The notes beneath the pieces were generated by a model that did not search any database, was not told the DNA's origin, and saw only the letters and a program-made list of their open reading frames with translations. Of a stretch of 64,000 bases of DNA, positions 55,901 to 64,000 are shown piece by piece; within the stretch, counting starts at the first letter, position 1, and each line of letters starts with the position of its first letter. The position numbers and the translations under genes are program-made. The DNA lies in contig OZ020246.1 of the NCBI GenBank assembly GCA_963971285.1, positions 16,103,217 through 16,167,216 of the forward strand, read 5' to 3'. This DNA is from Astropecten irregularis. Lineage: Eukaryota > Echinodermata > Asteroidea > Paxillosida > Astropectinidae.

Positions 55901-57931
55901 TTGGGCAGACATTATGAAATAGAAACTTTGAAGAGCACAATCCAATTCTTGTCTGTGCTAAAGAAACATAACGAAGATGACTATAATATCAATAGTTACA
56001 TGTCCTTAAACTGTTAAATTGCTTTGTGGTCAGAATTGGGTCTTTTTTTCTGGACTTGTTTTTCCACGGCTACATGTATATTTTGCTCTTCCCAGTTCAT
56101 CCTTCTTCCATCGTTCTCAAAATAAACAAAGATGGCCAACCGCAACGAACCATTCTTCATAATAATATTATATAATAATATTATTATGCTCACATGCCTC
56201 ACATTATGACAAACAAAAAATTGCAAAATTTTGGGAGTAGCCTGCCCAGCTGCTGAATTAGCCTCCCCAGCTGCTAACAGGTACGTGAGAGCCGGGCGGT
56301 TTAATTAATAATAATAATAATGACTAAGGCATTTAGCGTTCTTACACAGGTGGTATCACAACGCTTCACTGACTTGAAAACAAAACAAGTTAATAACAAA
56401 CCTAGGCATACACAACAAAAGACTGGAATATAAATTGAGTGAGAGAATTGGCAGGACAAATTTCATAAGGAAGATCATTCCGAAGGTATTGTAATGTAAT
56501 GGAATACATTTACCAAAGTGAATCATTCACAATGTTTACGGTATAATGAAACGGTATTAACGCAATGTAATAATATAGCCCGGGGTTAACAAAAAAATAG
56601 AAATAAAACTTAGAACTGATAGTTATCATTATGAGTGTCTGACAGTGAACTTCTTTTATAAATCAGCGACAAATTAAGAAAAAATAACTTTTGTTACCTT
56701 TAACATGCGACCGGAATTGTATGTTTGTTGAAGCCATGGAAACATTTTAGGTTTGGTTTAACAGAGAACATTTCTGTAATTAGCCCCGAATGAGTATCAT
56801 GCATGGTGGTGTGTATCAAGATGGTGGTCTGAAGTAGCATGCATAAAAAAAAAAAAAAAAGGAATTTAAGATTGTGTATGGCACTTCCATGCATCTCACC
56901 AAACAAACACATCTGTGATGGCCTAAATCAAAAATATTAGTTTGCTTCAGATTGCAGAACATAGGCTCTAACACTTAAATTTCGGGCCGCATAGTTTTGG
57001 TGTTTCAAGAACGAGTTTGCCCTATAAACATAACTTGCGGGCAGTTATAAATGCACACAATGAGCACGCTTCATGGAGTCGTCACAAACTCAAGCAAACA
57101 ACATTGCAATTTCAGCAACTTGAGTGTTTTCAATGTGTTTTTGTTTTGTTTCACATGTCTTCTTGGAAGTTCTTGCATAACAGTGTACATAAACCTACTA
57201 CCTAGAATACCATACACATTCAATGCACTGACACGGTCAGTAGAGTACATCCCTTATTACTGCGCATGGACTTTCACCTTCCGTGACAAATAGTTCCATA
57301 TGAGGACAACTCTACCATCCAGAGTTGGTCATTCGCTTGTTATTTATATCTGATTCTGGACTAATCGGGTTCTTCAAACAATCAATCAATAGACAAAGGC
57401 ATATGCCCGTGTTCTCCTCCTCAAATTATACACTGATGTGTATCACTGGTGCCGCTCCCATCACAGCCTGCCTTTCCAGCGCTGTTGCTTTCAGTTCCAG
57501 CGCACCTTTGGTCGGCCCAAAGAGCGGTGGCATCCCTCTGGCATCCCATCCACAACAGCAGCAGCCAGACCGTCTTGCTGAACCACATGACCCAACCAAG
57601 CTGCTTTCCTTGATCACAGCACTACTCTTTCAAGAGTTTTAATGGAGATTTTCGGTCATGTAAATTCACGAGTCAACATAATTAACTTTTAATAGGGTTT
57701 ATATTTTGGATCTCGATTTTTCACAAAGCTATAGCTACATTGATCTTGGTTTTACTTACATGATGTGCACGTTGTGTCTCGCTTCAGGTCATCCAAGTTC
57801 ATCTTGAAGAGCGCGATTTTTGAGCCCACCTGTTCGATGGCGTCTCGAGGTTGCTGATCGCAGACCTCGGAACGTACAAGGATCGAGTAATTACTCACAA
57901 AGAGAAGGAGAAGTACGGCAATTCGGTTCAT
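52771..57931 (-). CDS. Small secreted protein with one F5/8 type C (discoidin) domain
   Basis: Four exons on the minus strand: 57931-57760, 53785-53648, 53245-53037, 52908-52771. All introns are GT-AG (donors GTAAGT, GTATAT, GTCAGT), and phases 1-1-0 agree; total 657 nt, 218 residues plus TAA. Exon 1: signal peptide (MNRIAVLLLLFVSNYSILV) then a short segment with Cys residues and a helix-like stretch (DAIEQVGSKIALFKMNLDDL). Exon 2 starts the domain: CLNEEPLGMEDGRI and HPSNARLNNSQG. Exon 3: VWIPDEGDFKKWIQVEF, GLITQGR, YLVATSADGQSF. Exon 4: TRFIRI and ALRFELLGC. These are the classic landmarks of the discoidin fold, a carbohydrate- or phospholipid-binding beta sandwich; the paired domain Cys are present. 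Likely an extracellular lectin or adhesion protein; ligand unknown. Intron 1 (4 kb) contains LINE debris and repeat H. Confidence 0.88.
53037..53245 (-). CDS. Discoidin gene exon 3: domain core
   Basis: ATCATTCAG acceptor; 209 nt. KWIQVEFENKVIITGLITQG is the strand pair typical of F5/8C domains. The exon ends EVIR at GTCAGT. Confidence 0.88.
53648..53785 (-). CDS. Discoidin gene exon 2: start of F5/8C domain
   Basis: The AAAAG acceptor gives a phase-1 join forming Cys then VAACLNEEPLGMEDGRILDG. It exits in phase 1 at GTATAT after NNSQ. The polypyrimidine tract is weak, but phase and domain continuity support it. Confidence 0.85.
53868..54535 (-). mobile_element. 5'-truncated LINE (L2/CR1/Rex-like), 3' end
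   Basis: Read on the minus strand, fragments KLHKKAVRIV, HTTPLFAKLNIM, LGILMFKYIHNMLP and later HTYETRSSSK with VIYWNELDTGLKE follow the order seen at the C-terminus of L2/CR1/Rex-type reverse transcriptase proteins. The frame is interrupted by stops. A non-coding tail ends in TTGATTTGATTTGAATTGAT at about 53868-53885, a typical repeat-tail LINE 3' end. Inserted in the first intron of the discoidin gene; a MITE fragment abuts its truncated end. Confidence 0.75.
54543..54650 (-). mobile_element. MITE family A fragment
   Basis: TATAGGTAATATCATACTTT, TTTTTGTCAAAGAAATACAG and CAGTAATAGTCATCTGTGAA, then unrelated sequence. Only the first 100 bp of the element remain. Confidence 0.7.
55065..55371. 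mobile_element. MITE family B copy, 5' end damaged
   Basis: GGATGGTGCTGGTAGTTTAA, AAAACAGTTTTGATCTCGGG, GGGTTTTCGCTATTTTTTCG, GTGACCTTTAACAATCATG and final TTGTACCTTTAA. Confidence 0.65.
55372..56257. other. Discoidin intron segment, nothing recognised
   Basis: AT-rich; a short TAATATTATTATATAATAATATTA-like palindromic AT run lies near 56160-56188. No coding signal. Confidence 0.5.
56258..56632. repeat. Direct repeat H, copy 2 (375 bp)
   Basis: Near-identical partner of 50239-50612, same orientation. A partial extra copy of its first bases (GTAGCCTGCCCAGCTGCTGA) immediately precedes it at about 56237. Confidence 0.9.
57430..57640 (-). mobile_element. LINE remnant: C-terminal end of an endonuclease/reverse transcriptase protein
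   Basis: One minus-strand frame reads AAWLGHVVQQDG and, 15 residues on, HRSLGRPKVRW. The WLGHV...GRPxxRW pattern is characteristic of the C-terminus of RTE/Jockey-like LINE proteins. Only about 40 residues survive before a stop. It lies in discoidin intron 1, close to exon 1. Confidence 0.6.
57760..57931 (-). CDS. Discoidin gene exon 1: signal peptide
   Basis: The ATG sits at 57931-57929. A leucine-rich hydrophobic core is followed by EVCDQQPRD and ends CTS plus one base at GTAAGT. Easily missed because the whole exon is only 172 bp. Confidence 0.85.
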
Positions 57932-58196
57932 CGTCGTTGTCTAACTTTGCAGCAAGATTCTACATCAACAAAATGGCACAACCTAGATACCTAGACGCAA
58001 CTGACTCTGAAATATCATTCCATTATAGGCAGTGGTTGGTCACATGACCAGCGGATCCAGAGTCACGCGATATGAGAAAATACATGATATTGTTGTTTAT
58101 TACTATACCTTATACATATTCATGACCTAGAACCGAATCCCAATTGGTAAATTCACCATCACGTACCAGTGGATATATTTGCTGATCACCAGGGAG

Positions 58197-58375
58197 TAGG
58201 TATCACCCATTCTACTCCGTGTCACTCACTATACGTACGAACGTCTGATACATGCCTGCATGCAATTTTTATGCAACGCGGCACATCAGCCAATCAGGTA
58301 TCAGTATATCTCCAGATAATGGGGAGTATACGCTTGATCGCTGTACGCCGGCGAGTGTGTCTATCGCATAGGCCT
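58197..58375. repeat. Dispersed repeat, copy 2 (GTATCACCCATTC family)
   Basis: Matches the ends of 575-935, including GATACATGCCTGCATGCAAT and GGCACATCAGCCAATCAG. It is shorter because the middle is missing or replaced. Confidence 0.6.
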
Positions 58376-58795
58376 GGACTAGGAGTAGGCCGGGGGATCT
58401 CTAAAGGGACTGTTACACGTGTAACATCTCACTGCGCATGAAACATTGCACTGCACATCGATCTATCCTATAGTGCGCGTGCGTGAACTTCGCCCCATGA
58501 AGTTCACGAAAACGAACGTTTTGCTGCACTTCTCGACGAAATTTATTTATTTAACCTATTTATAACATAGCAATTACACAGGCATATGAATTAACTTCCC
58601 CTTATATCTTTTTTAATCATTGTATCGGTCTATAAAACATGTTGGCTATTTGCCAGTCTTCTTTCTCTTTCTTCCTCAGTCATGTACCTTTTTACTTCTT
58701 CCAGTACCACTCTAGGTTAATTCTAATCAATCTATACATAGCTTATAAACAACTACCATGCAAATGGCCTGAATTTCCATTATAAGAGATAAGGC

Positions 58796-60012
58796 TTAAT
58801 ATATCCACTTAAAACAACATAATGAGAGCAAAGTTCCGATCATAGTAAAAGCAACGGAAGGAGTTGAGGCACCAGACGTACCCACTTCATCCAACATGGC
58901 GACCAGGCGCGTTGGCGAGCCAGAACCGTATTTGATTTTCATCGGCAAGGCATACACCTTGGCTCCCGTATTCGGGAGTTTATCCAAGTTAGCCACGAGC
59001 TCGAGGCCGTAGATGTTAGCGCCCAGCAGAATTTGGTGCGTCATGAAATTGGTGCTTGGTCCGGCGTCCAGGGATGGCGTATCCACTCCAACGCCGACGA
59101 TCTTGCGATTGGCCAGCAGCCAAGAGGCCGCTTCTGGTCCGATGCCTGGAAAATGAAGCAGCGAGTTTCCTTGATCGTCTACGTAGCTTTCGTTGTTCGA
59201 CGAACCATAGAAGGCAAGGCGGTCCGGGTGGGGAGCGCCCCAGCCACTGTAGAGGAGAGCACGGAATCGTCCGGGATCCTCCCATTCGCCTCTTCCCAGT
59301 CTTGGAGATCTTTGACCGTCAGGGCATAATCTCTGTCGGCCTTGGCCTGTTCGGTAATGTCAACTCGGATGGCTGGAGCTACCAGCTTGCTAATCGGTAT
59401 TTCATGTATATGAAGCTTGCCTTCTGCAAAGTGTGCTGGGGCGTCCATGTGTGTTCCACCGTGTTCTGGTGCAGCGAACAAGTTATATTCCGACCTAGTA
59501 TAGGTAGCAAACAAACAGAAACGTAAAGCTGCCAGAAGTCGCAAGTTAACGTACCGTACTCACTGTCATCGAAAATACAACTTTATACCAGTACAATGAA
59601 GGTGTGCGATATACTGTGATTGGTGTGGTGGTATACGTATGTGAAGAGTGATTTCTGATTCGCCAGTGATGTCCTTCAGGCGCAGTGCTAGTGATGAACA
59701 CGTTTGATGCCCGGCAACTTCAGTAAGTTTTCAGTATTTTAATAGTAATACTGAAACTATATAATGTTTAAAAACAGAAACATACAGGTCACATGACCAT
59801 GGTGAAACTTACCACGGTATATCGCCCGCTGGACCCCGTTGTCGCACGGTCAGCTCCCAGAAACCTTGACCAGGGAAGTAGGGAGTAGTTTCTGCCATAT
59901 CGTAAGACATGTCCAGCAGTTCACCCTTCTCCAATGCCAAGGTGACGCCTGCCAACATGAGCATCACGGCCGCCAACGAGTGAGAGGATTCTTTGGTGAA
60001 TTGGGCCGCCAT
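58796..60012 (-). pseudogene. Hydrolase copy B (cyclase / kynurenine-formamidase-like), frame broken
   Basis: Exon 1 60012-59813 (same 200 nt length as copy A, signal peptide kept) joins exon 2 at 59494 (CTATACTAG acceptor, split Trp codon). The motif HGGTHMDAPAHF and the later MTHQILLGANIYGLEL with His and Glu are intact. Near 59252-59257 one base is missing relative to copy A (GAGGAGAGC against GAGGAAGAGC), shifting the frame after DDSVL. Near 58825 about 10 bp are missing, so the tail ends LLSLCCFKWIY instead of the hydrophobic GPI-like end. Either a pseudogene, an assembly or sequencing error at the first site, or a still-functional allele elsewhere. The AACAG acceptor before the ATG is conserved with copy A. 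Confidence 0.75.
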
Positions 60013-60242
60013 CTTTATCAACTCAACTGTTAAAAAGGCGAAAGACATGAAGTTCTATTTATAATAGTGGTACGCAGTCTAATGGGAAATATTTTCCCAC
60101 GAAAGGCGAATCCAAACGCCTACATAGAGGAAAGTGCTTATTTATTTTGGGGCACAAGTTTTCAGGGCATTTTCAAAAAAGTTATGCCCGTTTTTTTCTC
60201 TCCTGGACGTCGCACTTTCTGATCATGTGTCGTAGTCATATT

Positions 60243-60318
60243 GTTATTGAAAAGTGAACAAAGACAAATGACTGGTGCGGAATTCGAACCAGCGACCTTT
60301 GAAACACCAGTCAGTTTC
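60243..60318 (-). repeat. Fragment of the tRNA-like repeat
   Basis: ATTGAAAAGTGAACAAAGAC, GACTGGTGCGGAATTCGAACC and AGCGACC match the tail and box B half of 34972-35250. The box A half is absent. Confidence 0.55.
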
Positions 60319-60965
60319 CTTTGTTGTTATTTCATAGTATTTATATTACATGTAAAGTGCGTTTATCATCATTCTATGAATAGAAATATAACTGACTGAG
60401 CCAGTGAGCCTCGAATCAAAGTAACTTAGTGAAGTTAGCGAAACCAAAACAGAGGCATGTACAGTGTCGTACAATACAAAAATGTAAAGTAATGGCGGTT
60501 GTTGATTGATATTGAGAGCTAGAGGTGCCTGACAAAGTAACGTTCACGTTTGCTCCAGTAGTCAGATGACAGGCAAACAATAGGCGTGACCACGACTCCA
60601 GCTCAGTTCATTGATTTTAATAAGAAGAAAATTCAGGGGTAGTAGTCACCGTCAGTGAAAAAACTCTACACGGCCATTTTGTGCATGCACTGGCAAAATG
60701 CGGCCAGCTCCCCCTGCATACAGGGAAAACTCGGACCACCCCTATCACCCATACACACATGCAAATACGTACGCGCATGGGGCCGGCTGCGTGATACCTA
60801 TTGCAACTATATACAAACTATACCAATTCAATTGCAACAGCAAGCATTTTGTCCCAGCATATCCGTTGCATATCTCAGTTGGCAGTAACAGATTGCAGCA
60901 GCCTATACAGATAAAACGATATCGCAAATGATAGCTCTATTAATTATAACAAAATGATGCCGTAC

Positions 60966-61110
60966 CTGTTAAACTTTTGCCTTTGGTTTTCTCTTCCAAA
61001 TCAAGACTCACCAGCTAGTATTCAATAGCACAGAACGAATCCTGTCGATCTCTGGCGCTGTGTCACTGAGGCACTGAGCAAGAACAAGTTTGTTTCTTGG
61101 AGGTCAGTCA
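60966..61110 (-). other. Candidate non-coding first exon of hydrolase copy B
   Basis: Counterpart of 49166-49310: AATCAAGACTCACCAGCTAG aligns with GGTCAAGACTCGCCACTCCAG, and a GGTACGG donor-like site ends it on the minus strand. Confidence 0.3.
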
Positions 61111-61343
61111 GCCTTAAAAATCAGCAGTGACCTCCGGGATCAAAAGCCAAGCAAACACAGCTATCATTTCAGTGTAATGGTGTGCTGGACGTGACAGCTG
61201 CAAGGTTATGTGATCATGCAAATTGGGCTTGCCCTTCAATTCAATGCACCGACAAATACTAGCCACACAAATCATTACTGGATAAAATCTATTCCTTGCA
61301 TGCGTGTTGATGATGACATGAACCGTATACCTTGATCAAATCC

Positions 61344-61593
61344 AGGGGCCTTTCTCAAACCTCGGCTCCGGCTCAGGCTGCGGCTTCTTCTCAAGTCATG
61401 CTGAAAATATAGGTTGTGGTTTAGTAAGCTGAAGCTCTGTTTTCTTTTTCAAACCAGAGAATCTACAGGTTCCAAACCGCAGCCCAAAGCCTGTATTTTA
61501 ATACCTGTTCATGTTATTATTTTTAGAGTGGATTCACGAAATGGAGACGCGTCTCCGGAGCCGGAGCCGAACCCGAACTTTGAGAAAGGTCCC
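61344..61593. mobile_element. Family E inverted-repeat element, copy 3
   Basis: GGGGCCTTTCTCAAACCTCG with CGGCTCCGGCTCAGGC at the left; CCGGAGCCGGAGCCGAAC and TTTGAGAAAGGTCCC at the right are inverted. Internal ATGCTGAAAATATAGG and AAACCAGAGAATCTACAGG are shared with the other copies. Confidence 0.82.
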
Positions 61594-62798
61594 AACTAGC
61601 CCCTTCCTCTGTACACGCACGTAGTCGGACATACGTACGTGGGCAACGAACATGCAACTCGCACGTTCCAGTCGCGCACTCCATACGCGCGTGTAGGTAC
61701 ATTTTTGTTTTATCGAACTTTGGCATGGTGTGAACACGTGTGGTCAGACATTAAATAGCCACGGCTGTGATTGGTCCGGACAAAATGGGCGGCTCTTAAT
61801 TGATTGTTCTAAAGCGCGCCACAATCAAACTTGTTGACTGTAGCCGATGGAGTTGAGAACAAAGGTTCACGGTGTATCCATCCTGCATTCGAAGCAGTGC
61901 AATCAAACCGAGGCTTGGATTCAAAATAGTCTGGTACCCGTTCTTTTTGTTGGAATTTGTGTCATCTTTTTCAAAGCCTTGGACGGTGACAAAAATGGAT
62001 GCGCCATGAATAAGGCCTATAAGACCTAGAAGATTGTTTTGCCCCTCCGTTTATGTTCAGACATACCGATGCCTTGTGCGCAAATTTTGGTACAATTCAC
62101 ACCATCCCCTACTGTTTGACGGCTTGCATTAATATCTGAAAACACTGCCGAACTCAGTTGCAAATATCATTCAGTAAGTCTCCGCCGGTACGGTCCGTGT
62201 GTGCCAAAAGAAATTATTGGAATGGACGTAAATTTGACTACTGTAGCCTGTACAATACAAGCTACATCAACGAATGAAATCCCATGTAGGTTTCACTTTA
62301 ATCTATGGGTTTATCCAGCATCCAGCCTCTAACAAAGTAAACATTTGTTCCCCATCTTGTTTTTTTACCTACAGGTTTATCAAGGTGTAAACACGTAATC
62401 TACAATGCTAGGGACTTATGAGGAATCATTGGTTTCGTCAAAAAAAGGTAAAATGATGATAATACTGGAATTATTACAGATGATGGCTCTTAGTGCTAAA
62501 GACATTTGAGATCTACCGTACATATATGATGCAGTTTGACTCACGATGTGTAATTAAAAATGAACTGAATAAGGTATTTCATTTGCAAATTCTGCGAATG
62601 CAAAAACGGATAATCAAGTTATCAGTTCGGGATACTGACTACTGTAGCCTGTACATTATACCACACTGTTCTCTGAAGTTCAGCTCCATTTAGTCGCATG
62701 AAAGGTTTCCTGTATAGGTCGGGCTAGTAACCATACCAAAATCCCCTTATAAATAGTAATTATCATGAAATTGATTAGCTTGTATAAGTTGTATCACA
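61594..62798. other. Intergenic, no gene seen
   Basis: Contains TACGTACGTG/ACGCACGTA-rich sequence at 61613-61700 and otherwise AT-rich DNA without an identifiable exon or repeat. Confidence 0.5.
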
Positions 62799-63184
62799 TT
62801 TAAAGGGCATGTACAACATTGATAACAAACCCAAACAGAAATGTTGACAGATTTACGTATACTGACTTAATACAGGGTATAAAGACGGTAATGGTAGAAA
62901 CACTGTGAAAATTGTTCTGCTTGAAATGCTGTAACTATCCTGAAGAGTCAAACCAAACACCAGAACATTTTTGATCTGTGCAAGATCAAAATTGAGACAG
63001 CTTTATTCCCACAAACATTGGCGTAACAATACAAAAAGCACCAGTTTTTCGCTGTTTTGTATACTGTTTCCAATGATCAATTGAGCTGAAAATTTCACAG
63101 GTTTATTTTTATTCCATGACAAATCAAATTATGAACAGTCTACAGCTGCTCTGTCACCTTAACCAATGTTGTACATGCCCTTTA
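62799..63184. mobile_element. MITE family B copy
   Basis: TTTAAAGGGCATGTACAACA at the left and AATGTTGTACATGCCCTTTAA at the right, the best-matched ends of this family here (about 20 bp exact inverse). Internal TTTGATCTGTGCAAGATCAAA hairpin. 386 bp. Confidence 0.8.
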
Positions 63185-63431
63185 AGAATACAATACAAGT
63201 GAACGCATTAAGTCCAGACAAATAAACTGGGGAAACAACCAATCGTTAAAAAATAGAACATCATGATGCCTTTTAATGGATGTTCAAAGCAGCGTCAAAG
63301 CATGGTCACTTTCACTTTCTTCAATAACCAAACACACTTCAGGGTATTCATACACATACAGTTTTTTTTTAAAGATCATTCCTTTCAGTCATTCAGTTTT
63401 CCAAATGTGATTAAAAACTAACCAGTAGAAA

Positions 63432-63595
63432 TTTTACTTAGAGTAACAGGAGGTCCTGACGTTTCAATCCTAGAGCAGGATCTTTCTCAAAGGGATCCGC
63501 TTTCTCAAACGTCAGGCTCTCTATTAAAGCAATGCATATTTCAGGTCATTATTTAGGTTGACGGGCACTTTGCAGTACCGTATTACTTGCACCGT
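63432..63595. mobile_element. Family C inverted-repeat element copy
   Basis: AACAGGAGGTCCTGACGTTT, AATCCTAGAGCAGGATC, then CAAACGTCAGGCTCTCTATT and ATTTCAGGTCATTATTTAGG. Shortened centre. Confidence 0.65.
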
Positions 63596-63666
63596 ACAAA
63601 AGATTTCATCAATATTGCTCTTTACATTTTTAAGAAAACAGTGATCATCAGTTTTTTGTTTTTGTT

Positions 63667-63968
63667 ATTAAAGGGAGCATAATAGGATTTGCAAAGATGT
63701 GCGTTTTGGCTGAATTTGGTACATAAACAGAAGTGAAGGTTTCAAACTTCCTTACAGACGTTGTTTCGTGTACCTTTTTATGCTTTGTTTATCTGGATAG
63801 CAGAAATACGGCCGAAATAATCTTGACCTCCTCCGAATCCTTCACGGTTACACCACGCTTTCGAAATGCAACTAAATCGTTCGGACGAACCATCTTTTTA
63901 AAAGTTATTAAATCTTGATTTCCTTGAAAAAAAAAGGCCTTACAAATCCTAACCGCTGCCTTTAAGTA
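63667..63968. mobile_element. TTAAAGG-ended MITE of a further family
   Basis: TTAAAGGGAGCATAATAGGA then TTTGCAAAG at the left; CTTACAAATCCTAACCGCTG then CCTTTAA at the right, an imperfect inverse. About 300 bp; unlike families A and B inside, though its outermost bases are the same. Confidence 0.65.
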
Positions 63969-64000
63969 AATCAGTGTCCTTTCCTAAAGTTTTAGGTTTA

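Larger units (their letters stand above)
58560..61245. repeat. Segmental duplication, copy B (contains hydrolase gene B)
   Basis: Partner of 46630-49415 in the same orientation. Exon sequences are highly similar, while intron and flanks carry many indels, so the duplication is not very recent or the exons have been homogenised. Confidence 0.85.

Noticed and set aside
57325-57642. Plus-strand 105-codon frame rich in Ser and Gln
   Set aside because: Lies opposite the LINE C-terminal remnant and has no family match.
61847-62029. Sixty-codon frame containing DGDKNG, reminiscent of an EF-hand loop
   Set aside because: Only six residues match; no flanking helices, no second loop, no splice context.

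Overview
The window is eukaryotic, intron-rich nuclear DNA of a marine invertebrate deuterostome. An echinoderm, perhaps a sea star, is my best guess. The reasons are a SPIRE gene with metazoan domain order and exon structure, low GC outside exons, very dense short inverted-repeat transposons (several with ends of the form GGGCCAATTTCA... that I associate with echinoderm genomes), and a striking excess of ACATGTAC/TACATGTA words. The species call is inference; the gene calls rest on translated exons whose splice phases close exactly.

Layout. (1) 1-33.3 kb, plus strand: twelve exons of a SPIRE actin nucleator. They run from the second half of the KIND domain to the stop codon, 668 codons in total; the 5' exons lie before the window. 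The first visible intron is 18.2 kb. The introns hold most of the repeats. (2) 33.3-40.8 kb: 3' flank of SPIRE, a tRNA-like inverted pair, transposon fragments, and a GC-richer segment near 37.4-37.6 kb that could be a promoter or first exon. (3) 40.8-42.7 kb, plus strand: an intronless 612-residue gene. Its N-terminal half is a Crypton-type (DUF3504-like) tyrosine-recombinase fold in which the HxxR catalytic pair reads QxxK. Its C-terminal half is disordered, with a basic nuclear-signal-like patch and a VKVE SUMO motif. It looks like a domesticated, catalytically dead recombinase. (4) 43-46.8 kb: no gene seen. (5) 46.6-61.2 kb, minus strand: two copies of a 2.7 kb segment, each with a secreted metal-dependent hydrolase of the cyclase / kynurenine-formamidase-like family. 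Copy A is intact and ends in a GPI-anchor-like tail. Copy B has a one-base frameshift and a tail deletion. Between them lies a four-exon gene for a 218-residue secreted protein with one F5/8 type C (discoidin) domain. (6) 61.2-64 kb: repeats only.

SPIRE nucleates actin filaments on vesicles through KIND (formin partner), WH2 repeats (actin), the Spir box and a FYVE-like zinc finger (membrane). The minus-strand genes encode extracellular or cell-surface proteins and have no evident link to SPIRE. No operon, CRISPR, rRNA or convincing functional tRNA is present. At least eight families of short non-coding transposons with inverted ends were recognised by eye. The most novel-looking items are the degenerate recombinase gene, the hydrolase duplication, the small discoidin gene, a perfect 36-bp-arm hairpin, and an 11-bp minisatellite beside the FYVE exon.
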